Of a DNA stretch of 64,000 bases, positions 35,664-43,218 are shown piece after piece; the first letter of the stretch is position 1, and every line of letters starts with the position of its first letter. Source of the stretch: Candidatus Thioglobus sp. (GTDB taxonomy: Bacteria; Pseudomonadota; Gammaproteobacteria; PS1; Pseudothioglobaceae). The notes below the pieces were generated by a model, which saw only the letters and a list, made by a program, of their open reading frames with translations, searched no databases and had not been told where the DNA came from. Location: NCBI GenBank assembly GCA_028228555.1, contig JAOJBP010000006.1, positions 22,573 to 86,572 of the forward strand. The letters are read 5' to 3'. A program made the translations under genes and the position numbers.

Positions 35664-36293
35664 ATGATATTACAAATATTTACCCGAAGTCTTCAACTAT
35701 CTAAATTGATAAAGAGACTTCTACTGAGTATCATAATTCTCGCTAGTTGGATAAACAGTAATGCAATCGCTAAAGACATGAACCTTGCCGTTATAGACAA
35801 CCGAAATAATAATAATCTAACTTCTACCCTTGGAACTAAATGGCAATTGGTAACGGATGCCATTATGGGTGGACTTTCTCAAGGACAATTATCTTTAGAT
35901 GTATACAAAGATAAGAATTGTTTGCGTATGCGTGGAAATGTAACAACAGAAAATAATGGAGGATTTGTTCAGATAGCACTACCCTTGTCTAAAAACAACA
36001 CTTTTGACGCTTCAGACTATTCTGGTGTTGAAATAGAAGTTGCCGGCAATAGTGAAATTTACAACATACACTTTAGAACAGATGAATTATGGTTTCCATG
36101 GCAGTCATATCGCTCTAGTTTTAAAGCAGAAAGTGACTGGAAAAAATATCGTATTCCTTTTAAAGAGTTAGATAAATATAAAACTTTTCATGAATTCTCT
36201 CAGGGCAAAATTAAACGCATTGGTCTGGTTGCAATAGGGCGTGAATTCCAAGCAGACCTATGTTTAGCCGATATAAGGTTTTACAATGAATAA
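35664..36293 (+). CDS. CIA30-family secreted protein
   Basis: This 209-residue protein has an N-terminal export signal (to about residue 36, SNAIAKD) and a jelly-roll CIA30/NDUFAF1-type domain (WQLVTDAIMGGLSQGQ, GGFVQIALPL, DELWFPWQSYRSSF). Bacterial members are not respiratory assembly factors as far as I know and have no defined role. It is first in the rightward operon and overlaps the SDR gene by eight bases. Confidence 0.85.
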   Translation: MILQIFTRSLQLSKLIKRLLLSIIILASWINSNAIAKDMNLAVIDNRNNNNLTSTLGTKWQLVTDAIMGGLSQGQLSLDVYKDKNCLRMRGNVTTENNGGFVQIALPLSKNNTFDASDYSGVEIEVAGNSEIYNIHFRTDELWFPWQSYRSSFKAESDWKKYRIPFKELDKYKTFHEFSQGKIKRIGLVAIGREFQADLCLADIRFYNE

Positions 36294-37035
36294 CTCCGTA
36301 GCTATTGTTATTGGTGCTGGAAGTAGTATCGGCGGCGCAATGATTGAGCAGTGGCAAAAAGATAGTGCTATTGGTCAAGTTATTGCTATTAGTAGAAATC
36401 AAACTTCTAGCAAAGCAAAAATACTCTCTTCATCTGTTCACAATATACAATGCGATTATAGCGAAGCATCAATTTTCAAAGCCTGTGAGATGATCAAGCT
36501 ACTAATGGAGAAAAACCAGTTAGGAACAATAAGCCGTATTTGTATTTGCAATGGTGTTTTACATAATGACTCTATTTGGCCAGAAAAACGCATAGAAGAG
36601 CTAAATATTAGTAGCCTTTTGGAGGTTTTCACAATTAATAGTGTCGTTCCTATTCTCTGGTTAAAGTCACTTATTGAACTGGTTAAATCCAAAAATAATT
36701 GTATTATTACAGTATTTAACGCAAGGATTGGAAGTATCGGAGATAACCGTTCTGGTGGGTGGTATAGCTATCGCGCATCAAAAGCGGCGCTAAATATGCT
36801 TTTAAAAACTGCTGCTATCGAATATGCCAGGCGAGCTAAAAATGTAAAACTTATCTCCTTTCATCCTGGTACTACCGATACAGAATTAACTAAGCCCTTT
36901 CAAGGTTCAGTAAAAAAAGAAAAATTATTTACACCTGAGTTTGTCGCAGAGCATCTTGTAAAAATTATGAACCAACAAGATATAGATGGTAAATTATCTT
37001 TTATTGACTGGGAGAATAAAGCCATTGTTTGGTAA
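36286..37035 (+). CDS. Short-chain dehydrogenase/reductase (SDR)
   Basis: This 249-residue NAD(P)-dependent oxidoreductase has the cofactor glycine motif GAGSSIGG near the N-terminus, the CNG block in CICNGVL in place of the usual NAG, and the catalytic Y-x3-K in YSYRASKAALNML. FHPGTTDTELTKPF follows the active site as in CsgA-like SDRs. Substrate unknown. SDRs of this kind recur in MerR/photolyase-type clusters. Confidence 0.9.
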   Translation: MNNSVAIVIGAGSSIGGAMIEQWQKDSAIGQVIAISRNQTSSKAKILSSSVHNIQCDYSEASIFKACEMIKLLMEKNQLGTISRICICNGVLHNDSIWPEKRIEELNISSLLEVFTINSVVPILWLKSLIELVKSKNNCIITVFNARIGSIGDNRSGGWYSYRASKAALNMLLKTAAIEYARRAKNVKLISFHPGTTDTELTKPFQGSVKKEKLFTPEFVAEHLVKIMNQQDIDGKLSFIDWENKAIVW

Positions 37036-37042
37036 TGAACAA

Positions 37043-37462
37043 GTGGCAAAAAAACTTGGTTATTCCGGTCTAATTCCGTTTATTGTATTTACGATTGGTA
37101 GTTGGGTGCAATTACCAATCGTATCTAATAGCCCCTATATTCTAGTCACTTATGCAGCCGTAATATTATCTTTTATGGGTGCAATTCATTGGGGTATCGC
37201 TATGTCTAGCCCTAAGCAAGGCAATTCTCAATATTTTATTGTTAGTGTTATTCCTGCACTAATTGCATGGGTGTCTCTTCTAATGTCTGAAGATTATGCA
37301 ATCATCCTTTTAATAATCGGTTTTATTGCCCTGATCATGTATGATCGGGCTGTAGAAAAATTAGTAAAATTTCCTTCTTGGTATCTACCTATGAGAAAAA
37401 GATTAACGACTGTCGTCATCCTATGCTTATCTATGACACAACTATCATTCTTGATACTTTAA
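37043..37462 (+). CDS. DUF3429 membrane protein
   Basis: This integral membrane protein of about 139 residues has four to five hydrophobic segments and the family blocks YSGLIPFIVFTIG, AAVILSFMGAIHWGIAM and FIALIMYDR. I chose the GTG at 37043 because it gives the usual short N-terminus; the open frame goes back to an ATG at 36986 inside the SDR gene, and a TTG at 37025 is also possible. Function is unknown. It travels with light-regulated oxidoreductase clusters. Confidence 0.8.
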   Translation: MAKKLGYSGLIPFIVFTIGSWVQLPIVSNSPYILVTYAAVILSFMGAIHWGIAMSSPKQGNSQYFIVSVIPALIAWVSLLMSEDYAIILLIIGFIALIMYDRAVEKLVKFPSWYLPMRKRLTTVVILCLSMTQLSFLIL

Positions 37463-37474
37463 ATTGGACCATTT

Positions 37475-38119
37475 ATGCAGTTAAAAACAGAACAGATTGA
37501 AGCCTTAGATGATCGATATCGAGCATTATTTATAAATGCATTAAGTGGCTTCAAAAGCGCCAATATGATTGCTAGCTGCGATCTAAAAAAAAATACTAAT
37601 ATTGCCATCTTCACTTCTGTTTTTCATATCGGCTCAAATCCGCCATTGTTAGGCATGATATCTCGACCACATTCAGTTTCCAGGGATACCTTAGAAAATA
37701 TACTACAGACTCAACATTACACAATCAATCATGTTAATGATTCAATCTGCGAAAAAGCGCATCAAACATCAGCTCGATATGATAAAAAAACATCGGAATT
37801 TAAAGCAACAGGTTTAAATGAAGAATGGCATGATAACTTCCCCGCACCTTTTGTAAAGGAAAGTCGAATTCAGCTAGGTATGAAACTAAGAGAACATCAT
37901 CAACTAACAGCTAATAATACCATTATGATTATTGGTGAGATAACTCATATAAACATCAAAGATGATATCGTTCATCAGGATGGATATATCGATATAGAGA
38001 AAGCTGGCAGTGTTACAGTAAGTAGTCTTGATAGTTATCATCGTACTGAACTCATTACCCAGCTAAGCTATGCTAAACCAGAAAGTCCATCTAAACAAAT
38101 TACTAATCGTAAGAAATAA
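37475..38119 (+). CDS. Flavin reductase-like FMN-binding split-barrel protein
   Basis: This 214-residue protein has the split-barrel signature in ALSGFKSANMIASCD, NIAIFTSVFHIGSNPPLLGMISRP and the later IMIIGEITHINI. It is likely to bind FMN and may supply reduced flavin to partners. It ends the rightward operon, 13 bases after the DUF3429 gene, and is followed by the right copy of the rpsT-junction repeat. Confidence 0.85.
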   Translation: MQLKTEQIEALDDRYRALFINALSGFKSANMIASCDLKKNTNIAIFTSVFHIGSNPPLLGMISRPHSVSRDTLENILQTQHYTINHVNDSICEKAHQTSARYDKKTSEFKATGLNEEWHDNFPAPFVKESRIQLGMKLREHHQLTANNTIMIIGEITHINIKDDIVHQDGYIDIEKAGSVTVSSLDSYHRTELITQLSYAKPESPSKQITNRKK

Positions 38120-38153
38120 CTAGTCATTGGAAAAAATACATCTTAAGGTGTCG

Positions 38154-38231
38154 ATCAAAGCTTTGTAAACAGCTAGTTAACATTGCTATAATTAAACTCT
38201 TATTTAAGGGTTCTTTAATGCATAAAAAAAT
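38154..38231. repeat. Right copy of direct repeat (rpsT 3' end, degraded terminator, leader)
   Basis: This copy starts ATCAAAGCTTTGTAA, which would encode the last S20 residues IKAL and a stop. It continues with the shared TTAACATTGCTATAAT (38177-38192) and a decayed hairpin (AACTCTT 38195-38201, AAGGGTT 38206-38212) in place of the strong rpsT terminator. It ends at the Smr gene ATG. The conserved TGCTATAAT gives the Smr gene an extended -10 promoter. Confidence 0.8.
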
Positions 38232-38714
38232 ATGATCAACGACAACGACAAACAGCTGTTTAGAGATAGTGTTGATGCTAGTATACCTATCGATAAAGAT
38301 GGGGCAAACCCAAAAAATAATCAAGTCAAAAAAGCTGCATTCACAGCCTATAGCTATATCATCGAAGCCAGATTGGATGGATCGCAAACTGTAGCCCATG
38401 CCAAAAACGGTTTATCGCCAAAAATTATTAAAAAAATGAAGCGCGGCGATATTGACTATGCACCCACATTAGATCTCCATGGATTTACGACTGTTGAAGC
38501 CTGTGAAGCTATGAGTGAGTTCATGCATCATTATCAGCATGAAAATTTTATTCATATCATTCATGGCAAGGGCTATAACTCTGAAAATGGCATGAGTATT
38601 TTAAAAACCCAAGTTGTAAGCTTTTTAAGCCAGCACCCTCAAGTATTGGCATTTAACTCTTGCCCTGACAAAGATGGTGGCACTGGTGCAATCTTCGCCC
38701 TACTTAAACAATAA
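38232..38714 (+). CDS. Smr-domain protein
   Basis: This 160-residue protein carries a C-terminal Smr (MutS2-related) domain: LDLHGFTTVEACEAMSEFM, FIHIIHGKGYNSENGMSILK and the final GTGAIFALLKQ. Smr proteins are putative nucleases acting on branched DNA or on RNA in stalled ribosomes. The N-terminus MINDNDKQLF matches the first residues of the protein at 32250. It lies three bases before xseA. Confidence 0.9.
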   Translation: MINDNDKQLFRDSVDASIPIDKDGANPKNNQVKKAAFTAYSYIIEARLDGSQTVAHAKNGLSPKIIKKMKRGDIDYAPTLDLHGFTTVEACEAMSEFMHHYQHENFIHIIHGKGYNSENGMSILKTQVVSFLSQHPQVLAFNSCPDKDGGTGAIFALLKQ

Positions 38715-38717
38715 ATT

Positions 38718-40118
38718 ATGTTTAATTTAGATGAAATCTATAGTGTCTCTAGCTTTTTATCACTGTGCAATAAAACGGTTGAAGATAATATTCCTACTTG
38801 TTGGTTACAAGGGGAGATTTCTAACTTAGCACGCCCTGCTTCTGGCCATTGGTATTTCTCATTAAAGGATAATAAAGCTCAAGTTCGCTGCGCCCTGTTT
38901 CGTCTTAATCAGAGAAATATTAAATTTACGCCTGAAAATGGCATGGAAATCTTAGTGCGCGCTGCGCCAACTCTTTATGAAGCACGAGGAGATTTTCAGC
39001 TAATTGTTCAACAAATTGAGCCAGTGGGTGTTGGTAATCTTAATCTAGCCTTTGAGCAATTAAAAAACAAGCTTGCTGAAGAGGGTCTATTTGATCAGTC
39101 TCACAAAAAAAAACTACCTACTCAAATCAATACTATTGGTGTTATTTCTTCATCGACCGGCGCGGTTATTCAAGATATTATTAGAGTATTAAATAAGCGC
39201 TATCCTTTTGCTGACGTTTTATTATTTGATAGCATCGTTCAAGGCCAAGGTGCATTTGAAAAAATTAGTCGAGCCATTATTGCAGCTGATAATTCTCAAC
39301 GCTGTGATGTATTAATTGTTGCTCGTGGCGGTGGATCGCTAGAAGATCTATGGGCCTTTAATGAGGAGTCATTAGCACGTATTATTTACAACACTAAAAC
39401 TCCAATTATTAGCGCAATTGGCCATGAAACGGACACCACTATTTCTGATTTTGTAGCTGATATTCGCGCTCCAACGCCTAGTGCTGCAGCTATGTTGGCA
39501 ACGCCGGATAAATTGGAGATACTTTCTCGTGTGGCAAAATTATCAACACAATTACATCACCAAGTTCTTCAAAATAAACAGCGTAAACAAGCTTATCTTA
39601 ATCAGCTTAAGCTTAGAATAATCACGCCTGATAGGCAATTAAATTATTTATCGCAACAACTTGATTATTTATCACATCGACTAAGTGGATCTATAGCTAG
39701 TGTTATTGATACTCAAGAGCATAAATTAACGACATTGCTTTCTAACTTAAAACAACATTCACCTAGCGTGAGAATTAAGCATTCTATTGCTATTAGTCAG
39801 TTGTCAGCTAACCAGCTACATCGACAAATTAACCAGGTCGTTCATGATAGTAAACAAACTTTAATCCAATTAAACAGTCGACTAAAAATCGCGACATCAC
39901 AAATTGTTAAGCAACAGCAAAATCAACTGGCAAGTCATGCCAATGCACTAGGACACTTATCACCACTCAGCACTCTGTCTAGAGGTTATAGTATTACTAC
40001 AGGCATCAAAAGCCAAGTATTGACGTCAATTACTCATACCCAATCAGGGCAAACTATTAAAACACGCCTAAGTGATGGTGTTATTCATTCCAAGGTGGAA
40101 AAAATTGAAAAAAATTAA
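38718..40118 (+). CDS. xseA: Exodeoxyribonuclease VII large subunit
   Basis: This 466-residue subunit of the single-strand exonuclease has an N-terminal OB fold (CWLQGEISNLARPASGHWYFSLKD) and the catalytic domain with GVISSSTGAVIQDI, DVLIVARGGGSLEDLWAFNEE and SAIGHETDTTISDFVAD. A long helical region and a C-terminal RGYSI block follow. The small subunit xseB is not here. Confidence 0.97.
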   Translation: MFNLDEIYSVSSFLSLCNKTVEDNIPTCWLQGEISNLARPASGHWYFSLKDNKAQVRCALFRLNQRNIKFTPENGMEILVRAAPTLYEARGDFQLIVQQIEPVGVGNLNLAFEQLKNKLAEEGLFDQSHKKKLPTQINTIGVISSSTGAVIQDIIRVLNKRYPFADVLLFDSIVQGQGAFEKISRAIIAADNSQRCDVLIVARGGGSLEDLWAFNEESLARIIYNTKTPIISAIGHETDTTISDFVADIRAPTPSAAAMLATPDKLEILSRVAKLSTQLHHQVLQNKQRKQAYLNQLKLRIITPDRQLNYLSQQLDYLSHRLSGSIASVIDTQEHKLTTLLSNLKQHSPSVRIKHSIAISQLSANQLHRQINQVVHDSKQTLIQLNSRLKIATSQIVKQQQNQLASHANALGHLSPLSTLSRGYSITTGIKSQVLTSITHTQSGQTIKTRLSDGVIHSKVEKIEKN

Positions 40119-40929
40119 ATTCTTATTACTCTTACTTTTACCATTAAGTGTTTTGGCGAATCTTGATGTCAAGCATATGCCCATACCAGGGGGAATAGCA
40201 GTGGTTGATTTCTATACTAACCATTCCAACCCAAAAGCTTTTTATAGCCAAGTTCCAGTCTATATTCAGCAAATAAATAAAACTCATTGGCAAGCATTAG
40301 TCGGCATTCCTTTATTGTCTACAATAGGAGAAAAAAAAGTGACTATTAAGGATTTTTCTACACGACATATTGCCTTTGGAGTAACTGAACATGATTATAA
40401 AAAACAGTATATTACCCTGAAAGGAAAAAACAAAAAATATGTTAATCCAAATCTATTACACATGGATAGAATTAACCGAGAGCGTCCGATTCTTTCCAAA
40501 GCGCGTAAAACTTTCTCCAATATAACCAACAAACATGTTAAATTTATTCGGCCTGTATCAGGTGTCACTACAAGTCCTTTTGGATTTAAACGCTTTTATA
40601 ATGGTCAACCTAGGCGCCCCCATACAGGACTAGATTATGCGGGAGGCATTGGTACAGAAATTAAAGCTTCTGGAGGGGGTAAAGTTATTATTAGTGATGA
40701 ATTTTTCTTTAACGGTAATACCGTCTTTATTGATCATGGTCAGGGCCTGATTAGCGTTTATATTCATATGAATAAACGCCTAGTAGTACCTGGTCAGATT
40801 TTAAATCAAGGCGACATTATCGGGACTATAGGTCAAACAGGTAGAGCCACGGGCCCTCATCTACATTTTGGAATCTACCTTAACCAAACTGTTGTCAATC
40901 CTAACTTATTAATTAATCATGAAATCTAA
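40105..40929 (+). CDS. Secreted M23 (LytM) metallopeptidase
   Basis: A TTG start at 40105, preceded by AAGGTGG, gives the clean signal peptide MKKIKFLLLLLLPLSVLA and 274 residues; the frame's upstream ATGs lie inside xseA. The C-terminal domain has a complete zinc site: HTGLDYAG, the H in YIHMN and HLHFGIYL. It should therefore be an active peptidoglycan endopeptidase, unlike the degenerate protein at 24070. An N-terminal prodomain-like region (about 20-130) precedes it. Confidence 0.9.
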   Translation: MKKIKFLLLLLLPLSVLANLDVKHMPIPGGIAVVDFYTNHSNPKAFYSQVPVYIQQINKTHWQALVGIPLLSTIGEKKVTIKDFSTRHIAFGVTEHDYKKQYITLKGKNKKYVNPNLLHMDRINRERPILSKARKTFSNITNKHVKFIRPVSGVTTSPFGFKRFYNGQPRRPHTGLDYAGGIGTEIKASGGGKVIISDEFFFNGNTVFIDHGQGLISVYIHMNKRLVVPGQILNQGDIIGTIGQTGRATGPHLHFGIYLNQTVVNPNLLINHEI

Positions 40930-41329
40930 TGTCTCATTGTTGCGCCGACTTGGTGCTATGTTTTACGACACTTGCCTAACTTTTTCTTTAGTCTTTTTTA
41001 TTGGAATGGTTGTCAATGTATTATTTGGTGATATGGGAGATGCTTTTTTCTATTTAATCACTCTACCCAGTGTTTATTTATATTTCACCATGTCATGGGT
41101 TAAAGGGCGTCAAACTGTCGGAATGAAAGCTTGGAAATTTCAAGTTATACAAAATAATCAATCCTCCCATGAATGGAAAAGTATCACCCATCAACAAGCA
41201 TTCTTTCGCTTCATTTTAAGCTTTATATCGTTTTTATCACTTGGATCTGGGTTTATTTATCAGGTATTTAACCGAAATAATTTGGCTTGGCATGATCAAA
41301 TTTCTCATACTTTATTGATGAAAAATTGA
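40919..41329 (+). CDS. RDD-family membrane protein
   Basis: This 136-residue membrane protein has the RDD pattern: LLRRLGAMFYDTCLTF near the N-terminus (R..D), WVKGRQTVGMKAWKF and the final NLAWHDQISHT. It has three or so hydrophobic segments. RDD proteins are often transport-related but undefined. It overlaps the M23 gene by 11 bases. Confidence 0.9.
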   Translation: MKSNVSLLRRLGAMFYDTCLTFSLVFFIGMVVNVLFGDMGDAFFYLITLPSVYLYFTMSWVKGRQTVGMKAWKFQVIQNNQSSHEWKSITHQQAFFRFILSFISFLSLGSGFIYQVFNRNNLAWHDQISHTLLMKN

Positions 41330-41357
41330 CTTACATCAATAAAGTAAAAAAAATTTA

Positions 41358-41366
41358 TGCTATAAT
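41358..41366 (+). promoter_or_regulatory. Extended -10 promoter of the small membrane-protein gene
   Basis: TGCTATAAT (TGn plus perfect TATAAT) lies 30 bases before the ATG at 41396. It is the same nine bases that occur in both copies of the rpsT-junction repeat. Confidence 0.6.
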
Positions 41367-41395
41367 ATTTTTAATTGTTTCATCAAGGTAAAGGC

Positions 41396-41635
41396 ATGAG
41401 CTCTTCAGCAGAAAATAGCAGTTTAAGAGGAAATATTTTAATGATTAGCTCACTGGTAGTATCCTTAGTGGCGCCTTTAGCTTTAATTATACTTTCTTAT
41501 ATCGGAATTATCTCTGGTACTGCTGAATACATAGCAGCCTTTGGTGTTGTTGCCTCAACCATCTATATTATTGGTGGTTCAATTTGGATGTTTTTACAAG
41601 ATGCTCAAGATGGTAAAAACCTTGCTGATGGTTAA
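41396..41635 (+). CDS. Small two-helix membrane protein, unknown function
   Basis: This protein of about 79 residues starts at the ATG at 41396 after AAGGTAAAGG (an earlier in-frame ATG at 41375 lies closer to the promoter). It has two hydrophobic helices (MISSLVVSLVAPLALIILSYIGII and YIAAFGVVASTIYIIGGSIWMFL) with a polar tail ending DAQDGKNLADG. I do not recognise the family. It has its own extended -10 promoter, and a terminator-like hairpin follows, inside the start of ftsB. Confidence 0.7.
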   Translation: MSSSAENSSLRGNILMISSLVVSLVAPLALIILSYIGIISGTAEYIAAFGVVASTIYIIGGSIWMFLQDAQDGKNLADG

Positions 41636-41650
41636 TTGGTTCAATAAATT

Positions 41651-41986
41651 GTGAATATTAACTCTTTAAAAAAGCCAAATAAACTATTTGGCTTTTTTTA
41701 TCGCTACTGGATTAGCATTATTTTACTTGTTGTTTTGGCGACTCTCATACGCCAAAACTTTATCATTAATACATTCCCTTTTGATATAAGCGAAAAGCAG
41801 GCAATCCTTAAAGAAAATCTAGCAGTTAATCAACAACTAAAGCAAGAGAATTTAAAGCTTAAGCTAGAATTAAATGCAAAATCTGATGAAAAATTAGAAA
41901 TTTTAGAATCTATGGCTAGACAAAAATTTGGCCTCATCAAACCTGGTGAAAAATACTACCAAATCAGTATTTCTGATCCAGATTAA
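41651..41986 (+). CDS. ftsB: Cell division protein FtsB
   Basis: This 111-residue bitopic division protein starts with GTG (41651). It has a short cytoplasmic N-terminus, one membrane helix (about 21-40, WISIILLVVLATLIRQNF) and a coiled coil (about 50-90) ending with ESMARQKFGLIKPGEKYYQI, the FtsB/DivIC signature. FtsB joins FtsL and FtsQ in the divisome; ftsQ is at 46347. It precedes ispD, as in E. coli. A strong hairpin with a T run is embedded in codons 6-17. Confidence 0.92.
   Translation: MNINSLKKPNKLFGFFYRYWISIILLVVLATLIRQNFIINTFPFDISEKQAILKENLAVNQQLKQENLKLKLELNAKSDEKLEILESMARQKFGLIKPGEKYYQISISDPD
41668..41699 (+). terminator. Terminator-like hairpin inside the 5' coding part of ftsB
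   Basis: The arms 41668-41681 and 41685-41698 make 14 perfect pairs around the loop AAC, with a run of seven T at 41693-41699. It looks like a good intrinsic terminator for the small gene ending at 41635, yet it lies after the ftsB GTG and encodes KKPNKLFGFF in frame. Confidence 0.7.
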
Positions 41987-42040
41987 AATTAGCATCGCTT
42001 GGGTATAATAAAAAAATAATACACTCTAATTTTATGCTTT

Positions 42041-42748
42041 ATGCCAATTGATCATTGTTATCTTGTTGTACCCGCTAGCGGCGTTGGAACAAGAATGCAG
42101 TCAAGCATCTCGAAGCAATATTTGCAACTAGACAATGGCTTAAGTGTACTTGATCAAACTCTATCAACCTTATTAAATATAAAAAAAATTAAAGGCTGTG
42201 TGGTAGCAATTTCTGAGCAAGATAATCTGTTTAGTTCTTCTCAGTTTTATAACCATTCTAAGCTTTTAGCCATTGCTACTGGCGGTAAAGAGCGCTATCA
42301 TTCAGTGATTAATGCTCTCAACTCTTTAAGGCCTTTCGTTAAAGACAATGATTGGATTTTAGTACATGATGCTGCTCGCCCTTGTATCAAGGCTGAAGAT
42401 GTTGAAAATCTTATACAGCAACTTGAGAATCAAAAAATTGGTGGATTATTAGCAACTAAAGTGGTTGACACCATTAAGAAATCTAGCCATCAAATGGTTG
42501 AGTCCACCATTGAGAGAAGTAATCTTTGGCAAGCTCAAACACCACAGATGTATCGATTTGGTATATTATTAAATGCATTAAATACTGTTTATAATAATGG
42601 TATTAATATTACAGACGAAGCAAGTGCTATTGAGTATTTGGGTTTAGATTCTTTATTGGTTGAATCTTCAAAGACCAATATTAAGATCACCAGTCCGGAT
42701 GATTTGGCTTTAGCTAATTTTTATTTAAATAATTCATCGATCTCATGA
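42041..42748 (+). CDS. ispD: 2-C-methyl-D-erythritol 4-phosphate cytidylyltransferase
   Basis: This 235-residue MEP-pathway enzyme makes CDP-methylerythritol. Signatures: VVPASGVGTRMQSSISKQYLQL (CTP binding), VHDAARPCI and TDEASAIEYLG. A TATAAT lies at 42004-42009. It overlaps ispF by four bases. Confidence 0.96.
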   Translation: MPIDHCYLVVPASGVGTRMQSSISKQYLQLDNGLSVLDQTLSTLLNIKKIKGCVVAISEQDNLFSSSQFYNHSKLLAIATGGKERYHSVINALNSLRPFVKDNDWILVHDAARPCIKAEDVENLIQQLENQKIGGLLATKVVDTIKKSSHQMVESTIERSNLWQAQTPQMYRFGILLNALNTVYNNGINITDEASAIEYLGLDSLLVESSKTNIKITSPDDLALANFYLNNSSIS

Positions 42749-43218
42749 AAATTAAAACTGGCTTAGGTCAAGATTCACATGCTTTTGAGGACAATCATAA
42801 AGCTTTGTTATTAGCAGGAGTTAACCTTAAGCATATTCAAGGCTTAAGAGCTAATAGTGATGGTGATGTAGTGTTTCATGCCCTAACTAATGCTGTTTCC
42901 TCCATTACTGGTATCAATATACTGGGCGCAACAGCAGACAATCTTTGCCAGCAGGGAATTACTGATAGTAGTGAATATTTGAAATTATCCCTGCAAGACT
43001 TACAAGATTGGCAAGTACAACATATTGCAATTTCTATTGAATGTTTGACGCCAAAAATTTCTCCTTTTATTGCTGATATGAAAACAAATATAGCCAAGCT
43101 ATTTAACATCTCATCTAATGATGTTGGTATTACTGCAACTTCAGGCGAAGAGTTAACTGCGTTTGGTAAGGGCGAAGGTATTCAGGTACTTTGTATCATT
43201 AGCGCCCTTAAAGTATGA
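42745..43218 (+). CDS. ispF: 2-C-methyl-D-erythritol 2,4-cyclodiphosphate synthase
   Basis: This 157-residue MEP-pathway enzyme acts two steps after IspD. The zinc motif D-x-H is in GQDSHAFE and the second block is NSDGDVVFHALTNA. The C-terminal GITATSGEELTAFGKGEGI is typical. It overlaps murC by four bases. Confidence 0.96.
   Translation: MKIKTGLGQDSHAFEDNHKALLLAGVNLKHIQGLRANSDGDVVFHALTNAVSSITGINILGATADNLCQQGITDSSEYLKLSLQDLQDWQVQHIAISIECLTPKISPFIADMKTNIAKLFNISSNDVGITATSGEELTAFGKGEGIQVLCIISALKV

Noticed and set aside
38128..38153. Further rpsT remnant upstream of the right repeat copy
   Set aside because: Similarity to the rpsT C-terminal coding region before ATCAAAG is too weak by eye to support.
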